Source: a virus
IMG/VR virus record: IMGVR_UViG_3300024185_000709
Location: 1 to 49,485 of that record
Reading direction: 5' to 3' (one strand)
DNA: 49,485 nucleotides
The position numbers and the translations under genes are program-made. Positions 32,955 through 40,119 of this stretch are shown one piece after another; position 1 is the first letter of the stretch; every line of letters starts with the position of its first letter. The notes beneath the pieces were generated by a model. The model did not search any database. It was not told the DNA's origin and saw only the letters and a list, made by a program, of their open reading frames with translations.

Positions 32955-33620
32955 ATGAAAGACCAAAAATGGAAATATAACCAGAAGGCCGAAGATGCCT
33001 GGCAGGTTTTGAGAATACAAAGTGAGTTTATAAAAGGGTTTGATGAGTTGTCTGAGTTATCACCTTGTATATCAGTATTTGGATCTGCTAGGACTAATAA
33101 AGATGATAAATATTACAAAGAGGCGGTTAAGCTTTCTGAATTGATAGCTAAAAATGGATATGGTGTAATAACAGGTGGTGGACCAGGTATAATGGAGGCC
33201 GCCAATAGTGGTGCATATGGTAATGACGGTAAATCAGTAGGATTACAAATAGAACTACCATTTGAAGCAAGTGCTAATAGTTTTATTGATAAATTAGTTA
33301 CATGTAGGTATTTCTTTACTAGGAAAGTTTTCTTTTTGAAATATTCACAAGCGTTTGTTGGTTTTCCAGGTGGATTTGGAACTCTTGACGAATTATTTGA
33401 GACACTGACTCTTATGCAGACAGGACATCTAAGAATTCTTCCCATTGTTTTAGTTGGGAAAGAATATTGGAAAGGAATGATTAAATGGATAAAAAAAACT
33501 ATGTTAGAAGATGGTATGATATCTAAAGAAGATTTAAATCTATTCAAGATTGTAGATACTGCAGAAGAAGCAATGGAATATATTTTATCAAAATTAGAAG
33601 AGAACAAACCAAATTTTTAG
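32955..33620 (+). CDS. LOG-family nucleoside monophosphate phosphoribohydrolase-like protein
   Basis: 221 residues. The Rossmann-like fold has SVFGSARTNKDDKYY (about 40-54), VITGGGPGIMEAANSGA (about 73-89) and the family signature FPGGFGTLDELFETLTL (about 135-151), which contains the catalytic Arg/Glu region PGGxGTxxE; R and K residues in CRYFFTRKVF fit the active site. LOG proteins cleave nucleoside 5'-monophosphates (best known for cytokinin nucleotides) or related compounds. In a phage this may tune nucleotide or NAD-derived pools. Follows the Nudix gene by 17 bases. Confidence 0.88.
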   Translation: MKDQKWKYNQKAEDAWQVLRIQSEFIKGFDELSELSPCISVFGSARTNKDDKYYKEAVKLSELIAKNGYGVITGGGPGIMEAANSGAYGNDGKSVGLQIELPFEASANSFIDKLVTCRYFFTRKVFFLKYSQAFVGFPGGFGTLDELFETLTLMQTGHLRILPIVLVGKEYWKGMIKWIKKTMLEDGMISKEDLNLFKIVDTAEEAMEYILSKLEENKPNF

Positions 33621-33628
33621 TATCTTTG
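33621..33628 (+). promoter_or_regulatory. TAnnTTTG promoter box 4 bases before ATG
   Basis: TATCTTTG, then TATT, then the ATG at 33633. Predicted leaderless transcript. Confidence 0.6.
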
Positions 33629-33632
33629 TATT

Positions 33633-34070
33633 ATGAAAAAGACTATATATGTGGATATGGATGGTGTTATGTGCGACTTCTATGGTGCATCAAAGAAAGC
33701 AAAATAGCTTAACCCTCTTCAGCCTTATCCACAATCGCAATGGGGATTCTTCCTTAAATTAGACGAAATAAAAGATGCAGTCGAATCATATAGATTGCTT
33801 GAAACTAAGTATGACGTATGGATCTTAACACGTCCTTCTTTTCAGAACGTGAACTGCTATACAGAAAAGGTTCAATGGGTTTTAGATCATTTGGGACCAG
33901 ATGTAGTTAAGAAGACTATATTGATACCAAACAAATCTTTGGTTAAAGGAGATTATCTTATAGACGACCAGGGAGGATACGGACAAGAAGAGTTTGAAGG
34001 TGAATGGATACATTTTGGAGAAAAACCATTTGAAAATTGGGTAAATGTTGTAAATTATCTAATGAAATAA
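33633..34070 (+). pseudogene. 5'(3')-deoxyribonucleotidase-like HAD protein with in-frame amber codon
   Basis: The frame starts MKKTIYVDMDGVMCDFYGAS (HAD motif I, DxDxV), meets TAG at codon 25, and then continues unbroken for 120 codons in the same frame: LNPLQPYPQSQWGFFLKL, VWILTRPSF (motif II), NKSLVKGDYLIDD (motifs III and IV). This is the whole of a phage-type nucleotidase that dephosphorylates dNMPs. One base change (from AAG, CAG or GAG) would explain the TAG. It may be a nonsense mutant, a readthrough product or a sequence error. The ATG at 33795 could give a fragment lacking the catalytic Asp pair. Confidence 0.75.
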
Positions 34071-34102
34071 AAAAAGAGACTCAAATGAGTCTCTTTTTTT
34101 TT
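34070..34102. terminator. Bidirectional terminator
   Basis: AAAAAGAGACTCA (34071-34083) pairs with TGAGTCTCTTTTT (34086-34098) across a 2-base loop, flanked by A/T runs; shared by the nucleotidase gene and the convergent gene at 34124. Confidence 0.9.
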
Positions 34103-34123
34103 ATTAAGGTGTTGGTAAATTTT

Positions 34124-34372
34124 TTACTCTTCACCAAATTCTCTTTTCTTCATCCAATCCTCTAGATCTTTATCACTCCAAAGTTTTTCACTTAGATGAT
34201 TTGAGACATATTTGTTAATCATTTCTTCTGCATCATAAAAGTCTTCAATTTCAGATGATTTTATTTCTTCTTTAAGAAGTTCGTAAATCTCATCTAATTT
34301 AGAACGTAATAAATCATTTCCTTTAAAGTCAGTACTTTCATTTATTTCATTGAACTTTTTAATATGTTTCAT
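34124..34372 (-). CDS. Small acidic protein with internal-protein-like N-terminus
   Basis: 82 residues, MKHIKKFNEINESTDFKGN; I-N-E then Ser at residues 10-13 matches the T4 prohead-protease site pattern. The rest is helical and acidic (LLKEEIKSSEIEDFYDAEEM). It follows the 433-residue gene by 18 bases on the same strand, so both are one unit. Function unknown. Confidence 0.75.
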   Translation of the reverse strand: MKHIKKFNEINESTDFKGNDLLRSKLDEIYELLKEEIKSSEIEDFYDAEEMINKYVSNHLSEKLWSDKDLEDWMKKREFGEE

Positions 34373-34390
34373 ATTTTTTATTATTATTTT

Positions 34391-35692
34391 TTAGTAGTTG
34401 TCAGCTGTATACCATTCACCATCTGTTGATCGGGCAACTCTAATTGCACCATCATAATCTTCATAATCATCTACAAATTCTCTGTCCGGATCTACCACTT
34501 TCAATGAGTTACCAACTATTCCATTACTTGTATTTATGAAACACATTGTATCCATATACGGTAAATAAGGAAGGTCAGAATTTCCCAATTCACTTACTAT
34601 TTTTGCACTTTTAACAGAACTACCATTTGTTATATCCTCTTCAGGAGACATAGATTGATCAGTTTTATACCACCAACCATTTTTCTCTGCAAATTGTTTG
34701 AAAAGAACTACATCTGAATCTTGTGTTGTGTATATTCTATCCATAAATTGTGCACTTTGCCCATCTATTTTACAATCCCATAGAATGGCTCTACCTTTTA
34801 TTAAATTTGAAACATATTTACCATCCTTAACCTCACCATTATCATTATATAAAATAACAAGACTTACATTATTATTTTGAGAATAAATATCAAGCCACTC
34901 TTCATCTACTTCGGACATACAAGAATTATTTAAAGTACCACCACCATTTTGGTAGTTCTCATGCCAATACCAGTGTGTGATCTTAGAACCTTGAACAATA
35001 TCAAATTGTTTTAATATATCTGCGGCAAAGTCATAAGTTGCTTTGTATTGATTTACAAACTCTTCAATATCTTGATCAGTAAATGATACTTTCGCCTTAG
35101 TTAAAAATGCTCTAGCGAATCTACCAACTTTAACAGGATTTCTAGCAGTTTTCCATATTTCCAAGAATTCATCACTATCAATTTGCATAGCTACCTTGTT
35201 TATTACACCAATTCTTGGTTCAGTACCGGTGTGGTTTATTTCTTTAACCATGCAATATGTATTATTACTAGCATTACTTTGTGTTTCTGATAATATTTCT
35301 ACTATTGTTCCCATATCTGGTGCCCAATTGGATCTCCCTTCTTTATCATATCCAAGTCTTTCGAATATTTTATTATTTCTATCACTATGTGTAAGATATC
35401 TTCCTGAATTAGTAACTTTATAATATTCTGGTTTACCTTCTATCATCTGTTGAACTCTTCTATCCGGAGTAAAAGATAATTCTTCTTTAGAATCTGTTGA
35501 ATCTATATAATTTTGTGCAATACCATCAACATCCTTAGATTGAAAACTTAAAATCGATGCGGCAATTTTATTATTACTCTTCATTCTAGTAAGAAGATTT
35601 ATAAACTTTTGTGAAAGTACAACCTTAGATTCTAAAATCATTGAGTATGCCATCTTTTCTGTGATATAATCACCATACTTAAGTATATTCAT
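34391..35692 (-). CDS. Unknown phage protein with internal-protein-like N-terminus
   Basis: 433 residues, MNILKYGDYITEKMAYSM at the start (I-T-E at 10-12). The central part has GGGTLNNSCM, then EEWLDIYSQNNNVSLVILYND and IKGRAILWDCKIDG, a block I associate with an uncharacterised family in large phages (Asn-Ser-Cys-Met followed by a G-R-A-x-L-W motif). Family function is unknown to me; the Cys could be catalytic or structural. No membrane segment. TTTTTAATATATACT lies about 20 bases upstream. Aromatic, charged C-terminus (EWYTADNY). Confidence 0.8.
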   Translation of the reverse strand: MNILKYGDYITEKMAYSMILESKVVLSQKFINLLTRMKSNNKIAASILSFQSKDVDGIAQNYIDSTDSKEELSFTPDRRVQQMIEGKPEYYKVTNSGRYLTHSDRNNKIFERLGYDKEGRSNWAPDMGTIVEILSETQSNASNNTYCMVKEINHTGTEPRIGVINKVAMQIDSDEFLEIWKTARNPVKVGRFARAFLTKAKVSFTDQDIEEFVNQYKATYDFAADILKQFDIVQGSKITHWYWHENYQNGGGTLNNSCMSEVDEEWLDIYSQNNNVSLVILYNDNGEVKDGKYVSNLIKGRAILWDCKIDGQSAQFMDRIYTTQDSDVVLFKQFAEKNGWWYKTDQSMSPEEDITNGSSVKSAKIVSELGNSDLPYLPYMDTMCFINTSNGIVGNSLKVVDPDREFVDDYEDYDGAIRVARSTDGEWYTADNY

Positions 35693-35769
35693 AAATAAAA
35701 TATTTATTTTTTAGTATATATTAAAAAACCAATTCAAAAAGACACTTCCTAAAAAAAAATCTACTTTTA

Positions 35770-35782
35770 TTTAATATATAAA
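35770..35782 (+). promoter_or_regulatory. Late-type promoter motif on the plus strand
   Basis: TTTAATATATAAA two bases before the ATG at 35785: the same motif in the opposite genomic orientation but the same orientation relative to its gene, supporting a directional signal. Confidence 0.55.
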
Positions 35783-35784
35783 TA

Positions 35785-36027
35785 ATGAAAAGAAAGGTTA
35801 CTAAGATGATCCGTATAATGGGTATTGGATTGACTGAGTTAATAATCGACTTAGATCTTGGTATAGCAACATTTAATTCTATAGAGTATGTAAAGGAAGA
35901 TAATAAGATATATCTAAATATCTTTCAAGAAGATGAGGATATAGAACTTAGTTACGATTTTGATGATTTAGATAAAGAAGATAAATACTTAGTTTATTTA
36001 TATTTAGCATCTATACTCTATAATTAA
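35785..36027 (+). CDS. Small acidic protein, unknown
   Basis: 80 residues, MKRKVTKMIRIMGIGLTELI then strongly acidic (EDEDIELSYDFDDLDKEDKY). A lone plus-strand gene between two minus-strand units, with the late-type motif directly upstream. Its stop overlaps that of the convergent gene by 4 bases. Not recognised. Confidence 0.65.
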   Translation: MKRKVTKMIRIMGIGLTELIIDLDLGIATFNSIEYVKEDNKIYLNIFQEDEDIELSYDFDDLDKEDKYLVYLYLASILYN

Positions 36028-36530
36028 CCTGAATACCTCTCTTTTCTTTTCTTTTCTAAATATGCCTGTATGTCAGCATATGATACAGAACCAGGGTTCT
36101 GTGATATTAAATCAGGATTACCTAATGGTTTTTCTTCAATTTTCTTTAAATCATCCTTTAATAATTTTTCCTCATATTTAGTTTCAACCTCTTTTAATAT
36201 ATGTCCGAGATAAAAATCCATACCTTTTTCTTTGAAAATAGTTTCATCCCAATCGAATATAAACTCTTCAAAGTTATCTCCAAAATAAACTGCCATAACT
36301 TCATCACGTATGAAATGGTCGGTATAGAATTTTATATTACCTATATTACCCTGTGCATATATTATAGTGTTATAAAGTGAGTTATAGAACATTGAGAAAG
36401 AATCTTTATCATTATACTTTCTAGAACCATTTTTATCAACAGTTGCTACTAAACCTAGATTAGTTCTAAAATATCTAGATTTTTTTATTTTATTTATTAT
36501 TTGAAAATTTGTTACTATATTTACACTCAT
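36024..36530 (-). CDS. Unknown protein
   Basis: 168 residues. Starts MSVNIVTNFQIINKIKKSRY, has VYFGDNFEEFIFDWDETIFKEKGMDFYLGHILKEVE in the middle and a helical Lys/Arg-rich end (SYADIQAYLEKKRKERYSG). The amphipathic C-terminal helix and position among virion-like genes fit a structural or assembly role, but this is a guess. No shared N-terminal peptide. Confidence 0.72.
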   Translation of the reverse strand: MSVNIVTNFQIINKIKKSRYFRTNLGLVATVDKNGSRKYNDKDSFSMFYNSLYNTIIYAQGNIGNIKFYTDHFIRDEVMAVYFGDNFEEFIFDWDETIFKEKGMDFYLGHILKEVETKYEEKLLKDDLKKIEEKPLGNPDLISQNPGSVSYADIQAYLEKKRKERYSG

Positions 36531-36562
36531 ATACTATTTATTATTAATATTTAGTTTCCTAA

Positions 36563-36592
36563 CAAAAAAAAACGACAATTATGTCGTTTTTA
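36563..36592 (-). terminator. Terminator touching the end of the 183-residue gene
   Basis: AAAACGACA (36569-36577) pairs with TGTCGTTTT (36582-36590) across ATTA; the gene's stop codon begins at the last stem base. Confidence 0.85.
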
Positions 36593-37141
36593 TTCAGTCT
36601 CTATTTCAAGTTTTTCATCATCATCACTAAAATCTTCATCAAGTTCAATTTTAAGATCCACTAAAAATTCTTCATCGATATCTTTAATCTTAACATTCTT
36701 TGTCATTTGCCCTATAACCTCAAATGTTTGTAAATCATACTTTTTAAACTTAATGAAACAAGATTCGATATCTTTATATGAGAAATCTTTATCTGGATCC
36801 TTTGGCATCGCATCTTTTAAATCTATTAAAAGTAACATGTTATATGTTGAATTACTATCACTAAATTTTATAGTAAGTGAGTCATATAATTTTGAATATT
36901 TAGATATCTCAGAACTTTCCAATTGAACTCCTAAATCCTTAAAACTAATTTTTTTACCTTTTGAATTTGACTTCGCATCTTCTATGGAAATATTACCCTC
37001 TCTTTCATCTTCCATTTCTATTTGATCCTCAAACATCTTTCCTATCTTATTTTGTAGTTGCTTTAATGCAGTCTCTATATAAGACTCTGGAGTATCATTC
37101 AATTCTTCTGTTATGAACTCTATAAATTTTCTAATCTTCAT
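36590..37141 (-). CDS. Acidic protein with internal-protein-like N-terminus
   Basis: 183 residues, MKIRKFIEFITEELNDTPES (I-T-E at 10-12). Helical first third (YIETALKQLQNKIGKMFEDQ), then alternating strands (LTIKFSDSNSTYNMLLLID) and an acidic end (DEDFSDDDEKLEIETE). TTTAATATATAA four bases before the ATG. Function unknown. Confidence 0.75.
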   Translation of the reverse strand: MKIRKFIEFITEELNDTPESYIETALKQLQNKIGKMFEDQIEMEDEREGNISIEDAKSNSKGKKISFKDLGVQLESSEISKYSKLYDSLTIKFSDSNSTYNMLLLIDLKDAMPKDPDKDFSYKDIESCFIKFKKYDLQTFEVIGQMTKNVKIKDIDEEFLVDLKIELDEDFSDDDEKLEIETE

Positions 37142-37144
37142 ATA

Positions 37145-37156
37145 TTATATATTAAA
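37145..37156 (-). promoter_or_regulatory. Late-type promoter motif
   Basis: Minus-strand TTTAATATATAA immediately upstream of the 183-residue gene. The rest of the gap to 37250 shows nothing else. Confidence 0.5.
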
Positions 37157-37252
37157 TATTATTTATCAAATACCCAAAAAAGTGTTAAAAATTTCTATTA
37201 AGAGTAATAATTATTTATCGAAGACGGAAAAGAGATAGGTAATACTAAATAA

Positions 37253-37284
37253 AATAAATCCATTTTAAAATGGATTTATTTTAT
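37253..37284 (-). terminator. Terminator after the membrane protein gene
   Basis: AATAAATCCATTTT (37253-37266) pairs with AAAATGGATTTATT (37267-37280) as a near-continuous palindrome; the gene stop codon is next to it. Confidence 0.8.
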
Positions 37285-37505
37285 TTTTTATATCCATACA
37301 TAATATAATGAACTAATAAAGCTATAAAACTTCCTATGGCAGCAAAACCACCTAAATATATAAATGGTCTATCTTCGGGTATTGATTCACTTAAAATACT
37401 TGGAAATGATAACCAAAATGCTAAATTTATAATACCTGAAAATAAAAAACCTGCTAAATAAATTAATTTTTCTTTTCGTCTATTTATTTTAAATCTATCT
37501 TCCAT
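37281..37505 (-). CDS. Small two-helix membrane protein
   Basis: 74 residues. A basic N-terminus (RFKINRRKEK) is followed by two membrane segments at about 14-34 (LIYLAGFLFSGIINLAFWL) and 47-70 (FIYLGGFAAIGSFIALLVHYI) joined by a short acidic loop. Both ends are expected on the cytoplasmic side. It may be an accessory lysis or superinfection-exclusion protein; no sequence evidence selects among these. Confidence 0.7.
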   Translation of the reverse strand: MEDRFKINRRKEKLIYLAGFLFSGIINLAFWLSFPSILSESIPEDRPFIYLGGFAAIGSFIALLVHYIMYGYKK

Positions 37506-37544
37506 AATTTTTCTTTTTCTTTTATATATAAATAGATAAATCCG

Positions 37545-37552
37545 TATATTTG
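37545..37552 (+). promoter_or_regulatory. TAnnTTTG promoter box 4 bases before ATG
   Basis: TATATTTG, then TAAA, then the ATG at 37557. Predicted leaderless transcript. Confidence 0.6.
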
Positions 37553-37556
37553 TAAA

Positions 37557-38015
37557 ATGAAAGTAAAAGACAAAGAAAGAAGAATAAAATATCTTATCAC
37601 TAAACTTCGGTTTAGTCCAAAATGTAAACTTCCTATTAGTGAACTTAGAGAAGCAAAGCTTCAGATACTTTTGAAGAATAAGAAGATTGAACTTGAAACA
37701 TTCTTAGGAGTCAGTCCAAAGTCTAAAGAACACGAAGAAAGAAAAGAGGTTTTTAATTATTATTATTCAAAAGGACTCAACGACGAAGAGATAATGAATG
37801 TCTGGACTTCTACATATAGAATAAGTTATTATCGAAACAATCGAAACGATTCCATGCCAAAGCCGGAAAGAAAAGACAATCAAAATCCAGTAACCAATAC
37901 GATAAACTGGGGATCTGGTGGTGGTAACGGTAGTAGAATAAGAGTTCCATCAAAGAAACATAAAAATAGATACAAGAACTTTTTAAAGTTGTTTCCAAAA
38001 TTTGAAGATAAATAG
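37557..38015 (+). CDS. Unknown basic protein
   Basis: 152 residues. Lys-rich N-terminal half with FLGVSPKSKEHEERKEVFNYYYSKGLNDEEIMNVW, which could contain a small helix-turn-helix (SKGLNDEEIMNVW); then a Gly-rich NTINWGSGGGNGSRIRVPSKKHKNRYKNFLKLFPKF tail. I have the impression of a recurrent family in Bacteroidota phages, but no function is known to me. First gene of the plus-strand early-type run leading into uvsE. Confidence 0.72.
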   Translation: MKVKDKERRIKYLITKLRFSPKCKLPISELREAKLQILLKNKKIELETFLGVSPKSKEHEERKEVFNYYYSKGLNDEEIMNVWTSTYRISYYRNNRNDSMPKPERKDNQNPVTNTINWGSGGGNGSRIRVPSKKHKNRYKNFLKLFPKFEDK

Positions 38016-38032
38016 TAAATTTAAAAAAATAA

Positions 38033-38962
38033 ATGACTATGAATAGAGTGGGTTATTGTTGTATAAACATATCGATAAATGATGGTAAGAGAAAGAAAGA
38101 TTTCATTACCGTAAATAGAGGAATGATCAAAAAAACTTTTGAGAGTAAAGGTCTTCAATATGTTACCGAGTTGGCTCTCTTAAATATAGATGATATGTTT
38201 AAGATAATAAAATGGAATAAAGAAAATGACATATTCGTATATCGAATGTCTAGTGATATACTTCCCTGTATTGGCTTCTATAAATTAGAGGATCTACCAA
38301 AGTTTGATTTGATTTCAAAAAAATTAAAAGAGATTGGTGATTATGCCAAAAGTGTTGATATGAGATTATCATTTCATCCTACACATTTTTGTATACCTGC
38401 TAGTGAAAATCCAGTTGTTGTTGAAAATGCAATTGATGAATTAGATAAACATGCACAAATAATGGATTTAATGGGTCTGGATCAAACACATTATTATCCT
38501 ATAAATATACACGTAAATACAACAAAACCAACTAGAGAAGAGGCCGCAGAAAGATTTTGCAAACAATTCTATAATTTAAGTGAATCTTGTAGAAAGAGAT
38601 TAGTTGTGGAAAATGATGATGGTCCAAATCAATATTCTACAAAAATGTTATATGATTTGATACATAAAGAAATTGGAATACCAATAACTCACGATTTTCA
38701 TCATCACAATTATGGACCTAAGGATATTTCACAAGAAGAGGCTTTAAAATTAGCTTGTTCAACATGGGGTGATGTAAAACCTATGACTCATATGAGTTCA
38801 CCAAAAACATTAGAAGATACATCAGGTAAAAATACGGCACATGCAGATTACATTTATGAAGAAATTCAAACATATGGTCTTGAATTTGACACGGAATTGG
38901 AGTGTAAACAAAAAGATATTGCGCTACTTAAATATAGAAAAGACTTTTTAATATATACTTAA
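38033..38962 (+). CDS. uvsE: UV damage endonuclease
   Basis: 309 residues. UvsE/UVDE cuts DNA 5' of UV photoproducts and abasic sites using a metal cluster in a TIM barrel. Family landmarks in order: RVGYCCINI (6-13), VYRMSSDILP (near 70), RLSFHPTHF (near 117), NIHVNTT, LVVENDDGP (near 200), ITHDFHHHNYG (near 225) and THMSS (near 250), carrying the His, Glu and Asp ligands. Length matches the roughly 300-residue family. It begins 17 bases after the upstream gene. An alternative start is the Met at residue 3. Serves repair of phage DNA, parallel to T4 DenV but unrelated. Confidence 0.93.
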   Translation: MTMNRVGYCCINISINDGKRKKDFITVNRGMIKKTFESKGLQYVTELALLNIDDMFKIIKWNKENDIFVYRMSSDILPCIGFYKLEDLPKFDLISKKLKEIGDYAKSVDMRLSFHPTHFCIPASENPVVVENAIDELDKHAQIMDLMGLDQTHYYPINIHVNTTKPTREEAAERFCKQFYNLSESCRKRLVVENDDGPNQYSTKMLYDLIHKEIGIPITHDFHHHNYGPKDISQEEALKLACSTWGDVKPMTHMSSPKTLEDTSGKNTAHADYIYEEIQTYGLEFDTELECKQKDIALLKYRKDFLIYT

Positions 38963-39048
38963 TGTATATTAGAAATTGTCCAAAATGTAATAAAGAACTA
39001 ACATATAAAAGTAAATCAAATCTAAATAGAGCGATTAAAAAATTTTAA
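38962..39048 (+). pseudogene. N-terminal remnant of a homing endonuclease
   Basis: The ATG overlaps the uvsE stop (TAATG). It encodes MYIRNCPKCNKELTYKSKSN, L-N-R-A-I-K-K-F and then stops. The CPxCNKELTYKSKSN...AIKK block is the usual zinc-finger start of phage homing endonucleases, cut off before its second Cys pair. The following 39049-39170 has a further start-less open stretch (K-P-I-K-I-I-L-V-D-V) that overlaps the next gene's start, so this region is a scar. Confidence 0.65.
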
Positions 39049-39131
39049 ACCAATTAAAATAATACTTGTAGATGTTAGACAGAACGAAATTATAGAATTT
39101 TCAATTGATGATATTTTAAATCTAAAAGAAG

Positions 39132-39458
39132 ATGATATTGATAAAAAAAATTTTAAATCTATTAAAGATTAAAAATCTAAAGATCTGGCGGTTATCAAAT
39201 ACAGAGAACAATTTAAAGTTATCAAAGGCTAAATTCGAAGTAGGTGATGAAGTTTTGATTAAAAATAATGATAATGAAGTTGGTTTTATATTAGAGGTTC
39301 ATATAATACCTAAACTAAGAGGTGATAGTTTAGACGAATTCCAATATCTGGTTCGGCTTCCGTATAAATATAATAAGAGTTATTATTTTAACGAAATTAC
39401 ACTAGACTGTTCACTACAGAAGAAAAGAAATGACAAATTAAAAGAATTAGGAATATGA
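39132..39458 (+). CDS. Unknown small beta-rich protein, start uncertain
   Basis: 108 residues as written from the ATG at 39132, but the first 30 (MILIKKILNLLKIKNLK) look like translated remnant DNA. Homology-like content begins near residue 34 (AKFEVGDEVLIKNNDNEVGF), parallel to the start of the next gene (MKFEFGEEIICIK). Both end R-N-x-K-L-K-E-L-G-I. The original start codon seems to have been lost when the endonuclease remnant was inserted or removed. The KFEVGDEV pattern recalls SH3-like small domains. Confidence 0.6.
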   Translation: MILIKKILNLLKIKNLKIWRLSNTENNLKLSKAKFEVGDEVLIKNNDNEVGFILEVHIIPKLRGDSLDEFQYLVRLPYKYNKSYYFNEITLDCSLQKKRNDKLKELGI

Positions 39459-39697
39459 AATTCGAATTTGGTGAAGAAATAATTTGTATTAAAACAACAG
39501 CATCCGGTTATAATGGTGATGAAAGACTTATTTTGGGAGAGAGGTATGTTATAGATGATATAGAATATCATTTTCGAAATAGAGTATGTGTGAAGTTAAA
39601 AGGACCTTATTATTTTCATCATGAGTGGGTACCTCAAGAATGTTTTAGTAAACTTTCGGTTATTAGAAATCAAAAATTAAAAGAATTGGGAATATGA
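39455..39697 (+). CDS. Unknown small beta-rich protein, paralogue of its neighbour
   Basis: 80 residues, MKFEFGEEIICIKTTASGYN ... RLILGERYVIDDIEY ... VCVKLKGPYYFHHEWVPQECF, predicted beta barrel (SH3-like). Overlaps both neighbours by 4 bases (ATGA), so it is coupled. Its C-terminus RNQKLKELGI repeats the neighbour's RNDKLKELGI, showing tandem duplication. Function unknown. Confidence 0.72.
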   Translation: MKFEFGEEIICIKTTASGYNGDERLILGERYVIDDIEYHFRNRVCVKLKGPYYFHHEWVPQECFSKLSVIRNQKLKELGI

Positions 39698-40110
39698 AAA
39701 ATCTAAGAACAGGTGAATACACAGAAATGATAGAAGACATAAAGGATATAGCAAAAAATCTCACCATCATTGAGGGTATCTTTGATATACATAATTATAC
39801 CGAATATCCAACACATAAAAAATACTATGAGGTAAAAGATGCCAAAAATAGTTTTTGGATACTTATAGGTAAAGCCGACGAAGAATCGATAAAGGAATGT
39901 ATTGAAGATTTCATATTTGAAGAGGACCTGGTTAATTGTGAAGGAGAGTATCATTTTAATGCAGTATTGAAATACGACAAAGATGATGAATATAGTGGAT
40001 ATTGGTATATAGACTATATGGAAGTAAATCTTCAACAAACATTTGTTGAAAGAGAAAGAGAATATAAATTAAATACTTTACTTGATAATGATTTAGATAT
40101 TTTTTTATAA
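39694..40110 (+). CDS. Unknown acidic protein
   Basis: 138 residues, MKNLRTGEYTEMIEDIKDIA at the start; acidic, with FWILIGKADEESIKECIEDFIFEEDLV and an aromatic YSGYWYIDYMEV. Coupled to the preceding gene by a 4-base overlap. Not recognised. Confidence 0.7.
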   Translation: MKNLRTGEYTEMIEDIKDIAKNLTIIEGIFDIHNYTEYPTHKKYYEVKDAKNSFWILIGKADEESIKECIEDFIFEEDLVNCEGEYHFNAVLKYDKDDEYSGYWYIDYMEVNLQQTFVEREREYKLNTLLDNDLDIFL

Positions 40111-40115
40111 CTTTG
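40108..40115 (+). promoter_or_regulatory. TAnnTTTG promoter box 4 bases before ATG
   Basis: TAACTTTG, then TAGT, then the ATG at 40120. Predicted leaderless transcript. The box overlaps the stop codon of the previous gene. Confidence 0.6.
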
Positions 40116-40119
40116 TAGT

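Noticed and set aside
33633-34070. Genome-wide reassignment of TAG to an amino acid
   Set aside because: Genes such as 1338-1739 and 42752-42937 end at TAG with normal context, and only one gene contains an internal TAG, so a local lesion is simpler.
39132-39230. Treating the first 30 residues of the 39132 gene as a real N-terminus
   Set aside because: The region overlaps endonuclease-remnant sequence and the paralogue next door starts at the equivalent of residue 34; kept only because no other start codon is available.
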